Assembly (NCBI GenBank): GCA_019722365.1
Contig: JADFUC010000719.1
Span: forward strand, 1-64,000
DNA from: Lithospermum erythrorhizon
Taxonomy: Eukaryota; Streptophyta; Magnoliopsida; Boraginales; Boraginaceae
Direction of reading: 5' to 3'
Length of the DNA: 64,000 bases
Part shown: positions 35,340-47,514 of the stretch, piece after piece
Position numbering within the stretch: position 1 is the first letter of the stretch
Layout: every line of letters begins with the position of its first letter
Program-made: the position numbers and the translations under genes
Notes under the pieces: generated by a model
Databases searched by the model: none
Seen by the model: only the letters and a program-made list of their open reading frames with translations
What the model was told of the DNA's origin: nothing

Positions 35340-36330
35340 TTTGTTCAAAAATCGATGACATATCAATACAGTAACATAAAAGAATGATAATAAGATAATA
35401 ACATAAAATTCAATGTGTTAATTTCTTAGACATTGGTTTTAATAGCAAATTGCTTTTAATAGATAAAATTCAATGGTTTTAACATAAAATTTAGTGACAA
35501 TAATATAATATCATATTCAATCCTTAGCAAATATATATCATTAATTTTAATAGATGAAATTATAACCCACATAATGGTATTATTATAAACTTCTTATTTT
35601 TTTACATTTTGAAGAAGAAATCAATAATTACATGAGGGGTGTAACTTAACATTAATTTTACGGATCTTCATAAAGGCAGTCTTTTTAATCAATATAATAA
35701 TATCAAAGAATGATAGTAATATGAAGATAATATTCTGAACAAACTACTAATGTGTTTCGACTTTGTGAATACATTGAGTGAATTAAACATATTCAATTCT
35801 TAGCATGTGTATATCATTTATTTTAATAAATAAATTACGCATATGGTATAAACTTCTTATTTTTACATTTGAAGAAGAAATCAAGAATAGCCACAGGATT
35901 GCAATAATGTTGCCATGAACCTTATGAATCTCATTACAGCCCTATAGCAAATTCATTGCTAATTGGGGTTTGATATAGGTAAAAAATAATTCTATCAATA
36001 CTAATTAATAAAGTTGACCAACAACTATTTCTGCAATCACATATATCCAATAAAATTAAAAAAAATATACTCAACTTTTACATGTATTTATCATCTATGT
36101 TAAGATGAAAATACACATATTATGTAATAACTTTGTTGTAAACTTGCTATTGTTAATTTTGAAGAAAAATCAATAATAAACCACGAATATGTAACAAATT
36201 TGCAACCGACTTCATTATTTGCCACATATCTTATGAAGCTCATTGTCAAAGTCGTGGCAAACCCATTGCACATGAATTTTTTGTTGCAATAGTTACGATT
36301 GAAATGCAACACCATTGCAACAAGAATAGG
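35340..36330. repeat. Degenerate tandem repeat, period about 278 bp
   Basis: The phrase ATTCAATCCTTAGCAAATATATATCATT (35,516) recurs as ATTCAATTCTTAGCATGTGTATATCATT (35,792) and, weaker, as ACTCAACTTTTACATGTATTTATCAT (36,070). Each is followed about 80 bp later by TTGAAGAAGAAATCAA-type sequence (about 35,610, 35,870 and 36,160). A partial unit may begin near 35,350 (AAAAGAATGATAATAAGATAATA). It could be satellite-like or the subterminal repeats of a DNA transposon. Confidence 0.55.
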
Positions 36331-37923
36331 TTAAAGAAAATATGTAATGTTACAGAATCATACAACGTCGTTTTGAATTATTGGCTCAAATAAAGTGCTA
36401 TGTTTTTGCAATGGCTAAAGAATAAAAAAATAACAAAATTAAATTAATTAATTCCTTGCAAACTTGTGGCAAACTCGGTGGAAGGTTCCAACGTATACCT
36501 TTCTGTTGTGAACTCGACCCAAAATTTACTAAACGAGTTTTTGTCTTCCGTTACAAAGTTATGGTAAACTCGTTGCCAAGTAGCCACCATTTTGCAACGG
36601 TTAGTTTTGTCCGTAGCCACTGCTTCTTTTCTAATAATGGGATACTTAGGCCATTTTTCAGGTGGGCCTCAGTTTATCCATCCGAGTAACAACACTAATT
36701 CTAGGGGATATTATCGAGCTTCATGCGGAGATGGTTCAAGTATCTTATTTTCTACTTATTCTTTAGCTAACATTTGATGTGGTTCGTCCTCCTTCTGTTC
36801 CTATAACGTATGTTTCCTTCCATGCAGTTTGCATGTGTTCGCATTATGTCCCAAATGAATCCGATTATGATAATATTGTAGAAGAATATTGTACGAAACA
36901 TATTGCAAAACAACCTTTTTTTCTTCCTCCAAGTGATCATCCATGAAACGACATCCACTTTAACACAAACACTCGTTGATTCGAGTTTTACTCAATTCAA
37001 ATTCAAGTTATCCACTATTAGTGATTTCCCTGTCCTATTGACAACTGAGATAGAGTTTCCTCATCGAAAAAGAAAAATGAAAGATGATCCAAATGGATCT
37101 ATACCGGTGCAATGGGTGGTTCTTTTGAAGGGAAGAAATTTGTTGTCCATTTAAACATTCACACATGAAACTTGTGAACGAACCATTCTTGACATAGCCA
37201 CAGATATAAGAAATTAGCTTCATCATCACATTCAATAAATAGGTGATTTGCATCATAAAGAGATATATTAATTTTTCGTTTAAGAGTCAAATAATTGATA
37301 AACTCTTCAATTAATCCACATACTTCATTTTCCTTATTGTGTATGCATAATGTATGATAAATATATAAACCATAAAAACTAAAATAAGGTAGAAGATTTG
37401 GACACAGAAATTTGGTGCTAGGGAAAAATTATTATTGGTGTATTTTTTTGGGTTTAATCCGGGTAAATATAGGTTAAACTATACATATACCTCGTTTGGG
37501 GTCATAAAAAATAGTTTCACTTAGGTTTATTAAAGTTAGTGTAGGTTAATAGATTCATCTTCTCTAACCTTAAAACTATTAATCCCAAATCATGGTGTGA
37601 TATAAGTTAATCTAGGTTATAAATTTAAAATATTATAATTTATATTTATATTGTTTTACCTTGTCCAACTTAATTATATCCAAATAAATTCACTTATGTT
37701 AATTTCAGTTATTCACCTCATTCAATTTACGAGTTTCTCCTTACATGGTCAAGGAATTACTTAAGCAGGATGCTTAAGCACCTATTAAATCAATGAATAA
37801 TTTAAATAACATATTTTTCATACAACGACTAAGCTAACTACTCATGGGCAATTTGGGGATTATGCATTTTAATTTTAAAAAACAAACAACAATTCTTCTA
37901 AAGTATTTCCTTATATCACATTT
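36331..37923. other. Unassigned DNA, no recognisable gene
   Basis: Short open frames (77 codons at 36,456-36,689; 83 codons at 36,903-37,154) match no family I can name. Motifs such as TTGCAACGG and CGTTGCCAAG near 36,260-36,600 are reminiscent of subterminal repeats of DNA transposons, but no terminal repeats were found. Confidence 0.45.
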
Positions 37924-37936
37924 CATTCTTATTTTT

Positions 37937-38149
37937 TTTTTTAAATTAGAGATGAAGAGTACGATTATATAGTATTATAAATTATGAATACATAAATTCC
38001 TAACTTTAGACAGTTAGAGTAAGTGCTCCAAACAAAGTAGAATAAGTGCTACAAATAAAGTAGAATATGTCTCCAACGAGAGTTGAACCCAAAACCTCCT
38101 TGTAGAAGCTTGAGTCAGATGCGATCATGCTATTGAGCCATCGGTATTG
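37937..38149 (-). mobile_element. tRNA-derived SINE with perfect 13-bp target-site duplication
   Basis: CATTCTTATTTTT stands at 37,924-37,936 and again at 38,150-38,162. Between them, on the minus strand, are an A-box-like TGGCTCAATAGCATG (38,140-38,126) and a B-box-like GGGTTCAACTCTC (38,090-38,078), then a tRNA-unrelated body and a terminal A-run (plus-strand T-run after 37,936). Length is about 213 bp. Head, body, A-tail and duplication are all in the expected order for a pol III SINE mobilised by LINE machinery. Confidence 0.8.
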
Positions 38150-38162
38150 CATTCTTATTTTT

Positions 38163-38889
38163 AGGGATCAATTATGCTAGGATTTCCTCAAATCAAGTGA
38201 CTTTTTCCTTTTTCATTTATGTGATAAACTTGCCATTATTTTCGATCTTTTCAAATTCAAAATCCTCATCCCCTTACATTGTCCATTTTCAAATCATTTC
38301 AAGATTTTTCTTGAAACTTGATCTGATTTCTTCTAAATTTTTATTGATCTTACCATTTTTATCGATTTTTCGAATTTCAAAACTTTCCCCCATATGTAAT
38401 GATTTTTTTATTTTAGTTTAAGTATCATGCACTTCCTCTTATTATTTTCACTCTCTCTTCAGATTTCTTTCTTCTTTTATTTGATGTTTATTGGATTTGT
38501 ATACATTCAATTAATTTCAAAACTGCTCAAAACATACAACACAAATGAACCCAATCTATATGGCATCTTATACAAAACTAGAATACTCTATAATGGCAGA
38601 TATGGTATGTACTAAAGATCAAAAACATTTTATTTATGGCAATCATCTTTAAACATAGAATAAACATGAATCCAATCGCTTAAAAGTTTCACAGAAATCT
38701 AGAGGAAAAAGATAACGACGAGGAAAGCTAAGGCTATAATAATATTAAAAGACAAGGGGATCTGAAAGTGATTTTAAGTCAAGGAAATGAACATGCATAC
38801 GGTGACACTGAACATCAAGGAAAGGATGAAAATAATGTTACCGCTTAAAAGGCGGAGAAATACTAAATTGGCCCCAATTTTTATTTAGG
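38163..38889. other. Spacer before the LINE
   Basis: T/C-rich from 38,190 to 38,520, then mixed sequence. The open frames here (74 and 62 codons) are low-complexity Phe/Leu/Ile strings without family resemblance. The 5' untranslated part of the LINE may start within 38,640-38,889. Confidence 0.45.
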
Positions 38890-40762
38890 ATTGTTATAGA
38901 GTCAGCTGGCGACTGAAAAAATCCTTGACAGTTCGAGCGGTGAGGAATGTGTGTCACTCCTATGCACTTGATGTAGTGGTGCTTTTAGAAACAAAAAATA
39001 AAGAAAAAAGAATGAAAAAAATAGTTAGAGTTCTTGGTTTTTAGTTTAGTTTTATTGTTAATCAGTGGGTATAATGGGGGTATAATCAGCATGTGGAAAG
39101 TGAGAGAGTTTGATTTCGATTGAGCATTCAGCAGAATGGTGGGTCGAAGCAGTGGTCCGAGAAGAAAGAAAAAATGATTGGATGAGTGTTTTCGTCTATG
39201 CTAGTTGTGATTATCATGTTCGAAAATCACAATTGGATAGGCTTTAGGTGTGTGGTTTCCTCCGTATAGTGCATCTTTGATCATATGTGATTTTTATGAT
39301 GTCTTATCAAAGGCATTGGCATATACCGGAACGCACGGAAGGTAGTGCATGGCGACTTTCCGATTTTGTCAACGATATTGGATTATCTCTAGATTTGGGG
39401 CTATGTAGGCTATCCGTTCACGTGGTGGAATCGAAAAGTATCGAGTCCCAAGAATGGGGATGTGATAATAACGGCGAATATGATTTCACTTGGGAATGGT
39501 TGGTGCAGATCACTGCCCCATTTTATTGGATACCAAAGTGCCCACGGATAAAGTTAAGCGACTATTTGTGTTTGATAATAGATAGGTGGGGGAAGGATGG
39601 ACGCTAAGAGGTAAATGGTAGCTGGGGAAAAGGTCTGCTGGATCAGACGTTTCACAAGGACAAGATTAAAAATGTCCGAATGACTTTGATTGAATGGTGC
39701 AAACGAAATAATTTTAATTCGAAGTTGAGGATTGATGATATACAATCAAGGATCAAGGGTATGTTTGAGAGGGATAATTGTGATAGAGGAGAATTATTGG
39801 ATTTGGAGAAGGCGTTGGATGAAGCTTGGGGAAAAGAAGAAAAATATTGGAGGCTAAGATCAAAAGAGAAGAGCCTAAAGACGTGGGATAGAAATTCAAA
39901 GTTCTTCCATACCAGGACTTTTCCGACGGAAAATAATAATATAATAGGAATGGAAGACATGGAGTGGAACACCAGCGTTGATAGCGGAGGAAGATAAACA
40001 CGGAGCTGAACACCGGGCAAAGGATAAGGCATGAAATCATTTTGGAGTACTTTAATGGCCTCGTCGATAAAGGGAGGCATGAGCCCGAAATTACTACTAG
40101 GTCACGATCGGCAACAGAGGAAATGAACCATCGATTAACCAGGGTCATCACAAGTGATGAGGTGAAACAAGCAGTGTTCGAGATGCCTCCTCGGCAGACG
40201 GTATGACTGCATACATTTTTTCCAATCTTTTTGGCACATTGTATATTCTGATATAGTAAACGTTGTTGATAGTTTCTTTTTTAGTTCTAAACTTTTGCGT
40301 GCTATTAATCATACTCATGTTTGTCTCATCCCTAAAAAAATTATCCCACTCAATACTTAGTGACATTCGTCCTATAAGTTTATTTAATGTTGTAGCAAAA
40401 ATTATTGTAGGGTCATGACTAATAGGCTTAGGGCGGTGCTCAATGTTATTATTTCGGAGACCCAAAGTGCCTTTCTTCCTGGTCATATTATCTCGGGTAA
40501 TATTCTGATAGCGCATGAAGTGTTGCATTACATGAATACTAATAAAAAGTTTCATAACCCTTCGATGGCAATTAAACTGGATATGAGCAAAACTTACGAC
40601 AGGGTTGAATGAAAGTTTTTAGAGTCTATTATGTTGCAACTTGGTTTTTGTAGTACTTGGGTCGAGTGGACTATGCGTTTGGTCTCCTCAGTCTCGTACA
40701 ACTTTCTTATTAATGGGGCCATAAGGGGCCGACAAGGGGGATCCGTCAAGGTGACCCTTGTT
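38890..40762 (+). mobile_element. LINE piece 1: endonuclease, linker and N-terminal RT
   Basis: A plus-strand L1-type ORF2 relic. The endonuclease region shows LTVRAVRNVC and VVVLLETKNK (38,925-39,005; the Glu of LLETK is catalytic in APE-type endonucleases) and GSAWRLSDF (about 39,340). The linker contains LDLEKALDEAWGKEEKYWRL (about 39,800) and KFFHTRT (about 39,900). The RT part reads MTAYIFFP (40,204), then an open stretch from 40,415 with ETQSAFLPGHIISGNILIAH, AIKLDMSKTYDRVE (where A normally replaces T) and FLINGAIRG. A TGA at 40,610-40,612 replaces the usual Trp. LARD-2 breaks it immediately after a corrupted QGDPL motif. Confidence 0.85.
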
Positions 40763-43247
40763 TGTAACGACCGCCCCAGTCGGCCGCCCGAGGTTAAAGA
40801 TCATCAACAACTCCGTACACTGTGAAATACCGATCGATGGATATATCAAGAGATAAAAGACTTCATTTGACATTAATAATAATAAAAATACACTTTTGTC
40901 CATCGTATGTAACTAACAACTTATACAATAAAAACAACGAATCCACACAATACAAATTCACCTTAATTATACAACTCAAAGATACACAAGAATCCAAAAC
41001 AACATGTGGAAAATATGACAACCGGGACCCCCTCAATGAAATACACACCCAAGTTCTTAACAATATACAAATCGACAACAAGAGAGAAAATGACCGATGA
41101 GGAATTCTATGCCACCACCGCCTCATCTACGATTCTGAATCAAGAACCTATCAATGCAAATTTTCAACAACCTCAACGATCAACCCTTAGAACCTAGGCA
41201 TAAAACGCCTCCGCCCATGAGAATAGTGAGAGTCACTATTGTCGAGTGAATACAAATACTACGTATCGATCCCCTACATATACATATTCATACTTATAAC
41301 TAACATATGCTTATATATATATATAAATATATATCATATGTAATACAAGCATAAATCAGTATAAAAAATAACTGTCCACATATCACATAGATTTCTATAC
41401 AATGTTACATCGACGCTTTTACACATTTAGATTATATTCATAACTAATTTGTATTCATTTAAGGAAACAATCTCAATACACAAAGTCATCATGAGGAATC
41501 CACCTCCACAGATAATACACATATGAGGAATCCACCTGCAATACACACCTCGAGGAATCCACTCACGCATAATACACATACGAGGAATCCACCAATACAC
41601 ACACGAGAATCCACCTCCAAATAATCGACGGGCCTCCACCACCATCCCGACCGAGAAGAATTTCAATGTGCATATCACACCACAAACTCCGAATCCACGG
41701 GCTGCACACAATATGCACACCACACCCAAACCTCCGGCCGGGTCAACACTGCCCGCAAATAACACATAAAGTAATCACATTATCCGCATACACAAAGACA
41801 TACCTACACATAGCACAATGTACCACACACACAATTTCATAAATATGAATTATATCCAAACTATTCATAATGTAACTCATAATATCAATTGCAGTCATAA
41901 CATGCTTCTATAATCATAGTTATCTCATAATGTCAATCAAATTCAAGTATTTCCCTATAATATGCATCATAAATCACAATTTCACATAATATCAATTATA
42001 GTCACAATAACACACATATCGTAATAGCTGTCCCAAACAATACATGAAAAATATATAATATGATATATATATATGAAAGGTCCCCTATCGCGAGATTTGT
42101 ACTCACCTCTGTTCAAAAAGTAGTAACATATCTCTATGTACCTCCCAGCATCCGTGCTCAACTCCTATTCAAAGAAATTATACATTAAAACACATCTCAT
42201 AGAATAACCTCTCTTAATATTTATATATATCCTGAGCGCCATAATTAATGCCTCACACCCCATTTACAACTCTTAGCAATCGTCCTATCCCCAAGATTGA
42301 TATATACCCTTTACATTCCAAATATTACATTCTAATATTCATCCGTAATTTTAATACCCCAACAATCACACCTTAAGTACATTTAACCAATCAAACAATC
42401 ATTTAACAACTAATTAATCCATTAAATACAACCTCCACTATACGAACTTTCCCCAACTTTCTCAACTAAAATTCTGCCTATCCACATCCAACCCAATAAT
42501 TCCATACCCAAAACAACTATATTAAAGTCCTTTGATCTCATATTACAATTCTAGTGCTAATTTAATTAAAAGCCAATAAAAAGTCAAGATAACACTTACA
42601 CCACTTTCTAACCCTAATAATTACCTTCAAAATCATCTAATCCCACCCATACTTTATATAACATTTCTATACCATAATATATCCAAGATCTAAAAGTCAA
42701 CAAAAATTCTTAAAAGTCAACTCTTCCAAAACTCAAGAAATAACCCAAAACATTCAATCTAGCTTACCTAGATGTGATGAGGATGATGAGGGAGTAAGAG
42801 ATTCCTAATGCTTCAGTTTTGATTTACAATCGGCGAGAGAAATGGAAGAAAAATTTTGAAAGGGGGGGGAAAGGACCATTTCGGCCATGGCAAGGGAGGA
42901 GAGAGAGTGAGTTGTGTTTTTGTGTTGGATGATGATAAGGAGATAAGAATAAAAAGGCCACGCGGGGTCCGCACCAAAAATATCTCAAAACTTGCTCGCT
43001 TCTCGTTCGGTTTTCGGCTCAATTTCTCGTCTCGATTTAACAACACAACTCTAATATAAATTTAACTTCTAATCCCCCAAATAATATTATACCACTCGAT
43101 TACAACTTTAAAATCTTAAATACCTAACCGCATTAACCGATCGACTGGCCGTGATTCCAACGATTCAATTAAAATTTCCGATTCGAAATACTCCAATCGG
43201 CAACTAGTATACTATTTCATAATATTAATACGGAACGGGTTATTACA
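40763..43247 (-). repeat. LARD-2 3' LTR
   Basis: A direct repeat of 47,515-50,033. Both carry CGGCCGCCCGAGGTTAA at the start, the GAGATTTGTACTCACCTC block (42,091), GGCCACGCGGGGTCCGCACCAAAAATATC (42,957) and CAACTAGTATACTATTTCATAATATTAAT near the end. Ends are precise at 40,763 (TGTAACGA) and 43,247 (TTATTACA). Confidence 0.85.
41484..41640. repeat. Minisatellite in the LARD-2 3' LTR
   Basis: Five imperfect units of about 30-35 bp built on GAGGAATCCACCTCCAAATAATACACA. The matching array in the other LTR (48,230-48,385) has a different unit arrangement, so the array has changed since insertion. Confidence 0.75.
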
Positions 43248-46200
43248 TTCTACCCACCTTATAAAATTTCATCCTCGAAATTTACATAAGACCCGATTTT
43301 TTTTTATTTTCTTATCGTCCCAACTCGCCTTTCAATATGCTCTTATTACCGAATATCATAACATCTGTCAACAATCATTTTTCCAACATAGCTATAATCA
43401 TCGCATGTCATATAGCCCAACCATTTATATATACACGCCCTCTCATATCCCATATTACACTAACACCCATCAACTCATATTTTATCATGTTATCAATATC
43501 ATAAATCAACCACCACACACCACTCAAAATCAATATCATCCATATCACCGATATCACCAGATCCGCTCATAATCTGTGTCATATCACCTCGCACACTACC
43601 GACCATTAATGTGCAAGTAAATTCCTCTTACCTAAAACCCCACTATCAAATTATTTATTACTTATTATCTCGCATCTCAGATACAAAGAAATACACCCAA
43701 GGTTTCTCAAAGATAACTAACATATAATACATCACCGAGTAACCCAATTTAAATGTTCACACATATATACCTCTTAAAACACCACTTCATAGTATAGTTA
43801 TATCCACCTTAACAAACCTTCACACCTACCTGTATTTATATATATAGCATCACATCGCCACTCACATCAATACATTAATAACATATACTTGATTACCATT
43901 CAGATACCATCATCATGATTTCATTGTCGTATAGGTCAACACTTTTTTTCCTTTGCACCTATCATTTTATTTATATCAACATCATGTCATACCATAATAT
44001 CTAACCATAAAGCTATCATTATCTCAATTTCACCATAGCATATATATACCCTAGGGCTCACTAACATCATATTTGTAGTCTTACTATGATTTATCACATC
44101 CATTTCCACATGATAACTCCAACAACATGCATATATATATCATCATGCTACAATGTTAACTTCATCATTCACACCACCACTGATAACCCCTTATCTTAAG
44201 ACTATTACTAGCTCCAATAGCTATCAATATCCCCTTATCGGCGAATCTCACCCTAATGTCTCGGCTTCACCCTAGTTGAAAATTTCACCACCATATTCCT
44301 CTTGACATCACACTTCATTATGAACTTTCATATCGCCAAGTATCGTTAACGTAAGCTTCTACCAAAATTGTTAAGACATTAACGGGCGCTAACTTCCTAC
44401 CTTCCAACCTCCTCCTTCTCCTCAGTATGGCACTTTATGAATCCTAATTCTGTCACTTAGCTATATTATCATATCCACCCAATGCCATTCCTTCCACATT
44501 AATTTAATAACATATCGTAAACTTATTCTCTGTGGTAGTCATATCAAGTTCATTCTTCCCTCGTAGTTCTTCATCACTCATTAAAGTCATTTTTCCTTTC
44601 CCTCCCATCTCTATCAAACAATATTAGAACTCAAATATCTCAATAGCTCCGATGGTGCCATCCTAACACCTGCTTGAAGTACACGTGAGCAACTTCCTTA
44701 CTAAATTATCATCTCGTTAACTCGTGTCTTACATTCAATACGCCTTATACCCTCATACAAGCCATTTCTCCGAATAAGCAGCCTTTATCATCAAATACAT
44801 AACATTCCCAAATATTTGTCCTTGAATCTATGAATTCCACCGTTGTATTCTAATTGACATCCTAATTCGCTTATTACACCAACGACGCTATCATCTTAAC
44901 CACGCCCTCATGAATATTACAAAATCCACAGAATTATATAATCGCACCACATAAACCTTGTACCACACTTCACATAAATTATCTTAAATCCTTACAGAGA
45001 AAAACTTGTAGATCTACTTGTAACAATTCAATTATTATTCATCAAGGATTTTCTCCAAATCTATCATCCGTAATCATAAGTATAATTTTTTTTCACTATC
45101 CTCTAGAGTTATGGGTCAACGACCTCTCTCTTCCTCCCATGATACCAATTATTCTCAAGCCACAATACACCTCAAAACTACCAAGTCTCACAGTATACCC
45201 CCATGATGAGCCTATTCTCAAACTATACCCTTAATTGTGCAACACTTATTCTACCACACTCATACTCCATTGTCCCTCTCGAATTTGTCACCTTCCATCT
45301 TACACCTTCCTCAAGAGTCCATTAATTCAAATCCTTAGAACTAACATTAGCTTTATCACCATCATTAGTTTCATATTATCCTTTTAAATAAATAATTTTC
45401 ATTTATGACCGATAACAACTTTTCTCTTTATAAGCGAGGATAGCCTCAAGATTCATTGGATATTCCTCAAGCATTAATTCCCCACCAATTCTCCCTTACT
45501 CTAGTCCTTAACTTTCTCCCGAGCGAATGGGTATTTCAAATCTTTATAATTCTTACGGTGAATCTTCGCTTTATAACCTCAACCTATCCTTGAAAAATTT
45601 ATCTCAACCTTTGAATCGAACACCACCTCGCTTATCAATTGCCTTTGGAAAACAAGATAATATCCAAATATTTTACTCCCTTTATCACCTGAATGCCGTA
45701 GTCCTCTATTCCGATTTAAGAACCAACCGCACTTTCGATTCATTTAACCTTTAACCTTCTTAACCATCTATTCGCCTCCTTAACCATAATTTATGAGATT
45801 CACCTCTTATAACTCTACTCAACCCATCTAACCAAAAAATCTCAAATTTTCCCCCAAATCAACATTCTTCGTTTATATATAATTAACATACAATATACTC
45901 AAGTCTTCGGGCCAGGGAATCCATCATTCTTTTCTCATGTCTTTCCTTTGACTACTCGAACAACCAAATTACACCCTTAATTAAATCTTGATGTTCCAAA
46001 CTATTATTATCAAATTTATCTTAATTTCATACTTTCTCCCTTCCAATTCATAATTGCTACAACTCCAATGATCTCACACCAAACATAACATATACTCCAC
46101 ATATCATACCTTCCCATGGTTCTATTCCGGTTTCCACATTTCATCATGATGCGATTATACACAACTTCTCACAAGCATTAATAAACCACTCAAAATCTGC

Positions 46201-47514
46201 TTTCAACTTAATCTCAATCATGTTATGAAATTTAAAATTCCCTATTTATCATTAGCTTTAACTAATATATCACAATTCCACTAAGATCCTTATTTCCATA
46301 AAATTATTCAACACTCATGTATCCAGCCTCAAAGTTTTATTAATAGAGTACTACTAAACATCTTTCTCTCCTTCTTAGTCCCAAAATTTTCATTTTTTTC
46401 CCACTTTATTCTCCAAGCAAACAATTCACAACTTAAGCAACTTAGAACTTCAAAATGACAATCAACTAAAATATTCATCTTTATCCCAATATGTCTGCTT
46501 ACATTATATCCAACTTCATATCCACTAATGAAAGACGTATACTTAATTCCCACCAATAATTAATTTTTTTCCAATATTTCGTATGTACCAATATATTCCA
46601 TTACATCTAGATGATCGATTAACTCGCATAATCAGCCCAATCGTAATAAATAGCTTTTACGCAATTTTTTTCCCATTTTAGCTTATCCTCAATTCCCTTT
46701 AGTATCCATCGAAATAAAATTATCACATCAACCTTATTACTTACACTTACATCTTCTTCTTGCCTCCTCATATTCATACCCTCACATCGGACAACAAGAT
46801 TCATTAACTTACTTCATCTTCTGCTGAGTGGTCCATCCCTGATACGTCAACTAAATTAATTCCCTCCTCGCACTTCTAACACTGGGTCCAACCATTGCTA
46901 CAATTATCACCAACACTCTTCCACCAATTATTTCAGGCGCACCGATTTAACTTCACGCATCTATGGATTAACAATCTTATACCACAATCACCAGATTACC
47001 CTTAACACTCTTAGATTTACATAAAAACATCGACCACCTAACAATTCCAAATCCAACATTATAGATTCCTTTCCAACATCTTTTGGTATCTCCTTTCTCC
47101 CCAATAAAATTCCAACAACCCATCCATATCTTAATGTCTCGTTTCCAAACTTTTCTGCCTTGAGTTCACATCCTCTATAACTAGTGTTATCCAGAGTGAA
47201 AAATAAAATCTAATTCAACTTCAAATCGAACCGTTTATCCAAATAAACATCACGAAGTGTGTATTCATCAAATTTACTAACCGCCGAATCCTACCTCAGA
47301 ATAACTAAATACCATCCATCTCAACCTTTTCCCTACCGGTCTCACACGAGTTCGATCTAAAAATCTTCCGTGCATCCCTCAATGTAAATAACGATCAAAC
47401 GAAAAGAAGAGAAATTCGTACTCATGCTAAGAGCTCTAATACCGACTCACCACTTGGACCATCTTACACCTAGCAATACAACCACAATCAAAAACCTAAG
47501 CTCGATACTCAAAT
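43248..47514 (-). other. LARD-2 internal region, no coding capacity seen
   Basis: On the minus strand, the leader next to the 5' LTR is followed by about 4 kb without any frame over about 75 codons and without the motifs read easily in Gypsy-A (VADALS, SKIDLR, CLTCQQ). The plus strand is strikingly G-poor. Homology to LARD-1 is visible at both ends: 43,250-43,380 against 10,998-11,110, and 46,690-47,460 against 13,620-14,450. Confidence 0.65.
47433..47444 (-). promoter_or_regulatory. Candidate primer-binding site of LARD-2
   Basis: Minus strand CGGTATTAGAGC matches 10 of 12 bases of TGGTATCAGAGC, the complement of initiator tRNA-Met 3' end used by many plant LTR elements. It lies about 70 bp inside the apparent LTR edge at 47,515, farther than usual, so either the LTR boundary is drawn short or this is a coincidental or displaced site. 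Confidence 0.45.

Noticed and set aside
36456..37154. Possible CACTA-type transposase fragment
   Set aside because: Short frames and TTGCAACG-like motifs are suggestive, but no conserved transposase block or CACTA terminus could be found.
40148..40555. 135-codon minus-strand frame
   Set aside because: It is antisense to the LINE RT, whose plus-strand residues match known LINE motifs.
41484..41640. CRISPR-like array
   Set aside because: Units are imperfect, spacers are not unique or of constant length, and the array lies in a plant LTR; it is a minisatellite.
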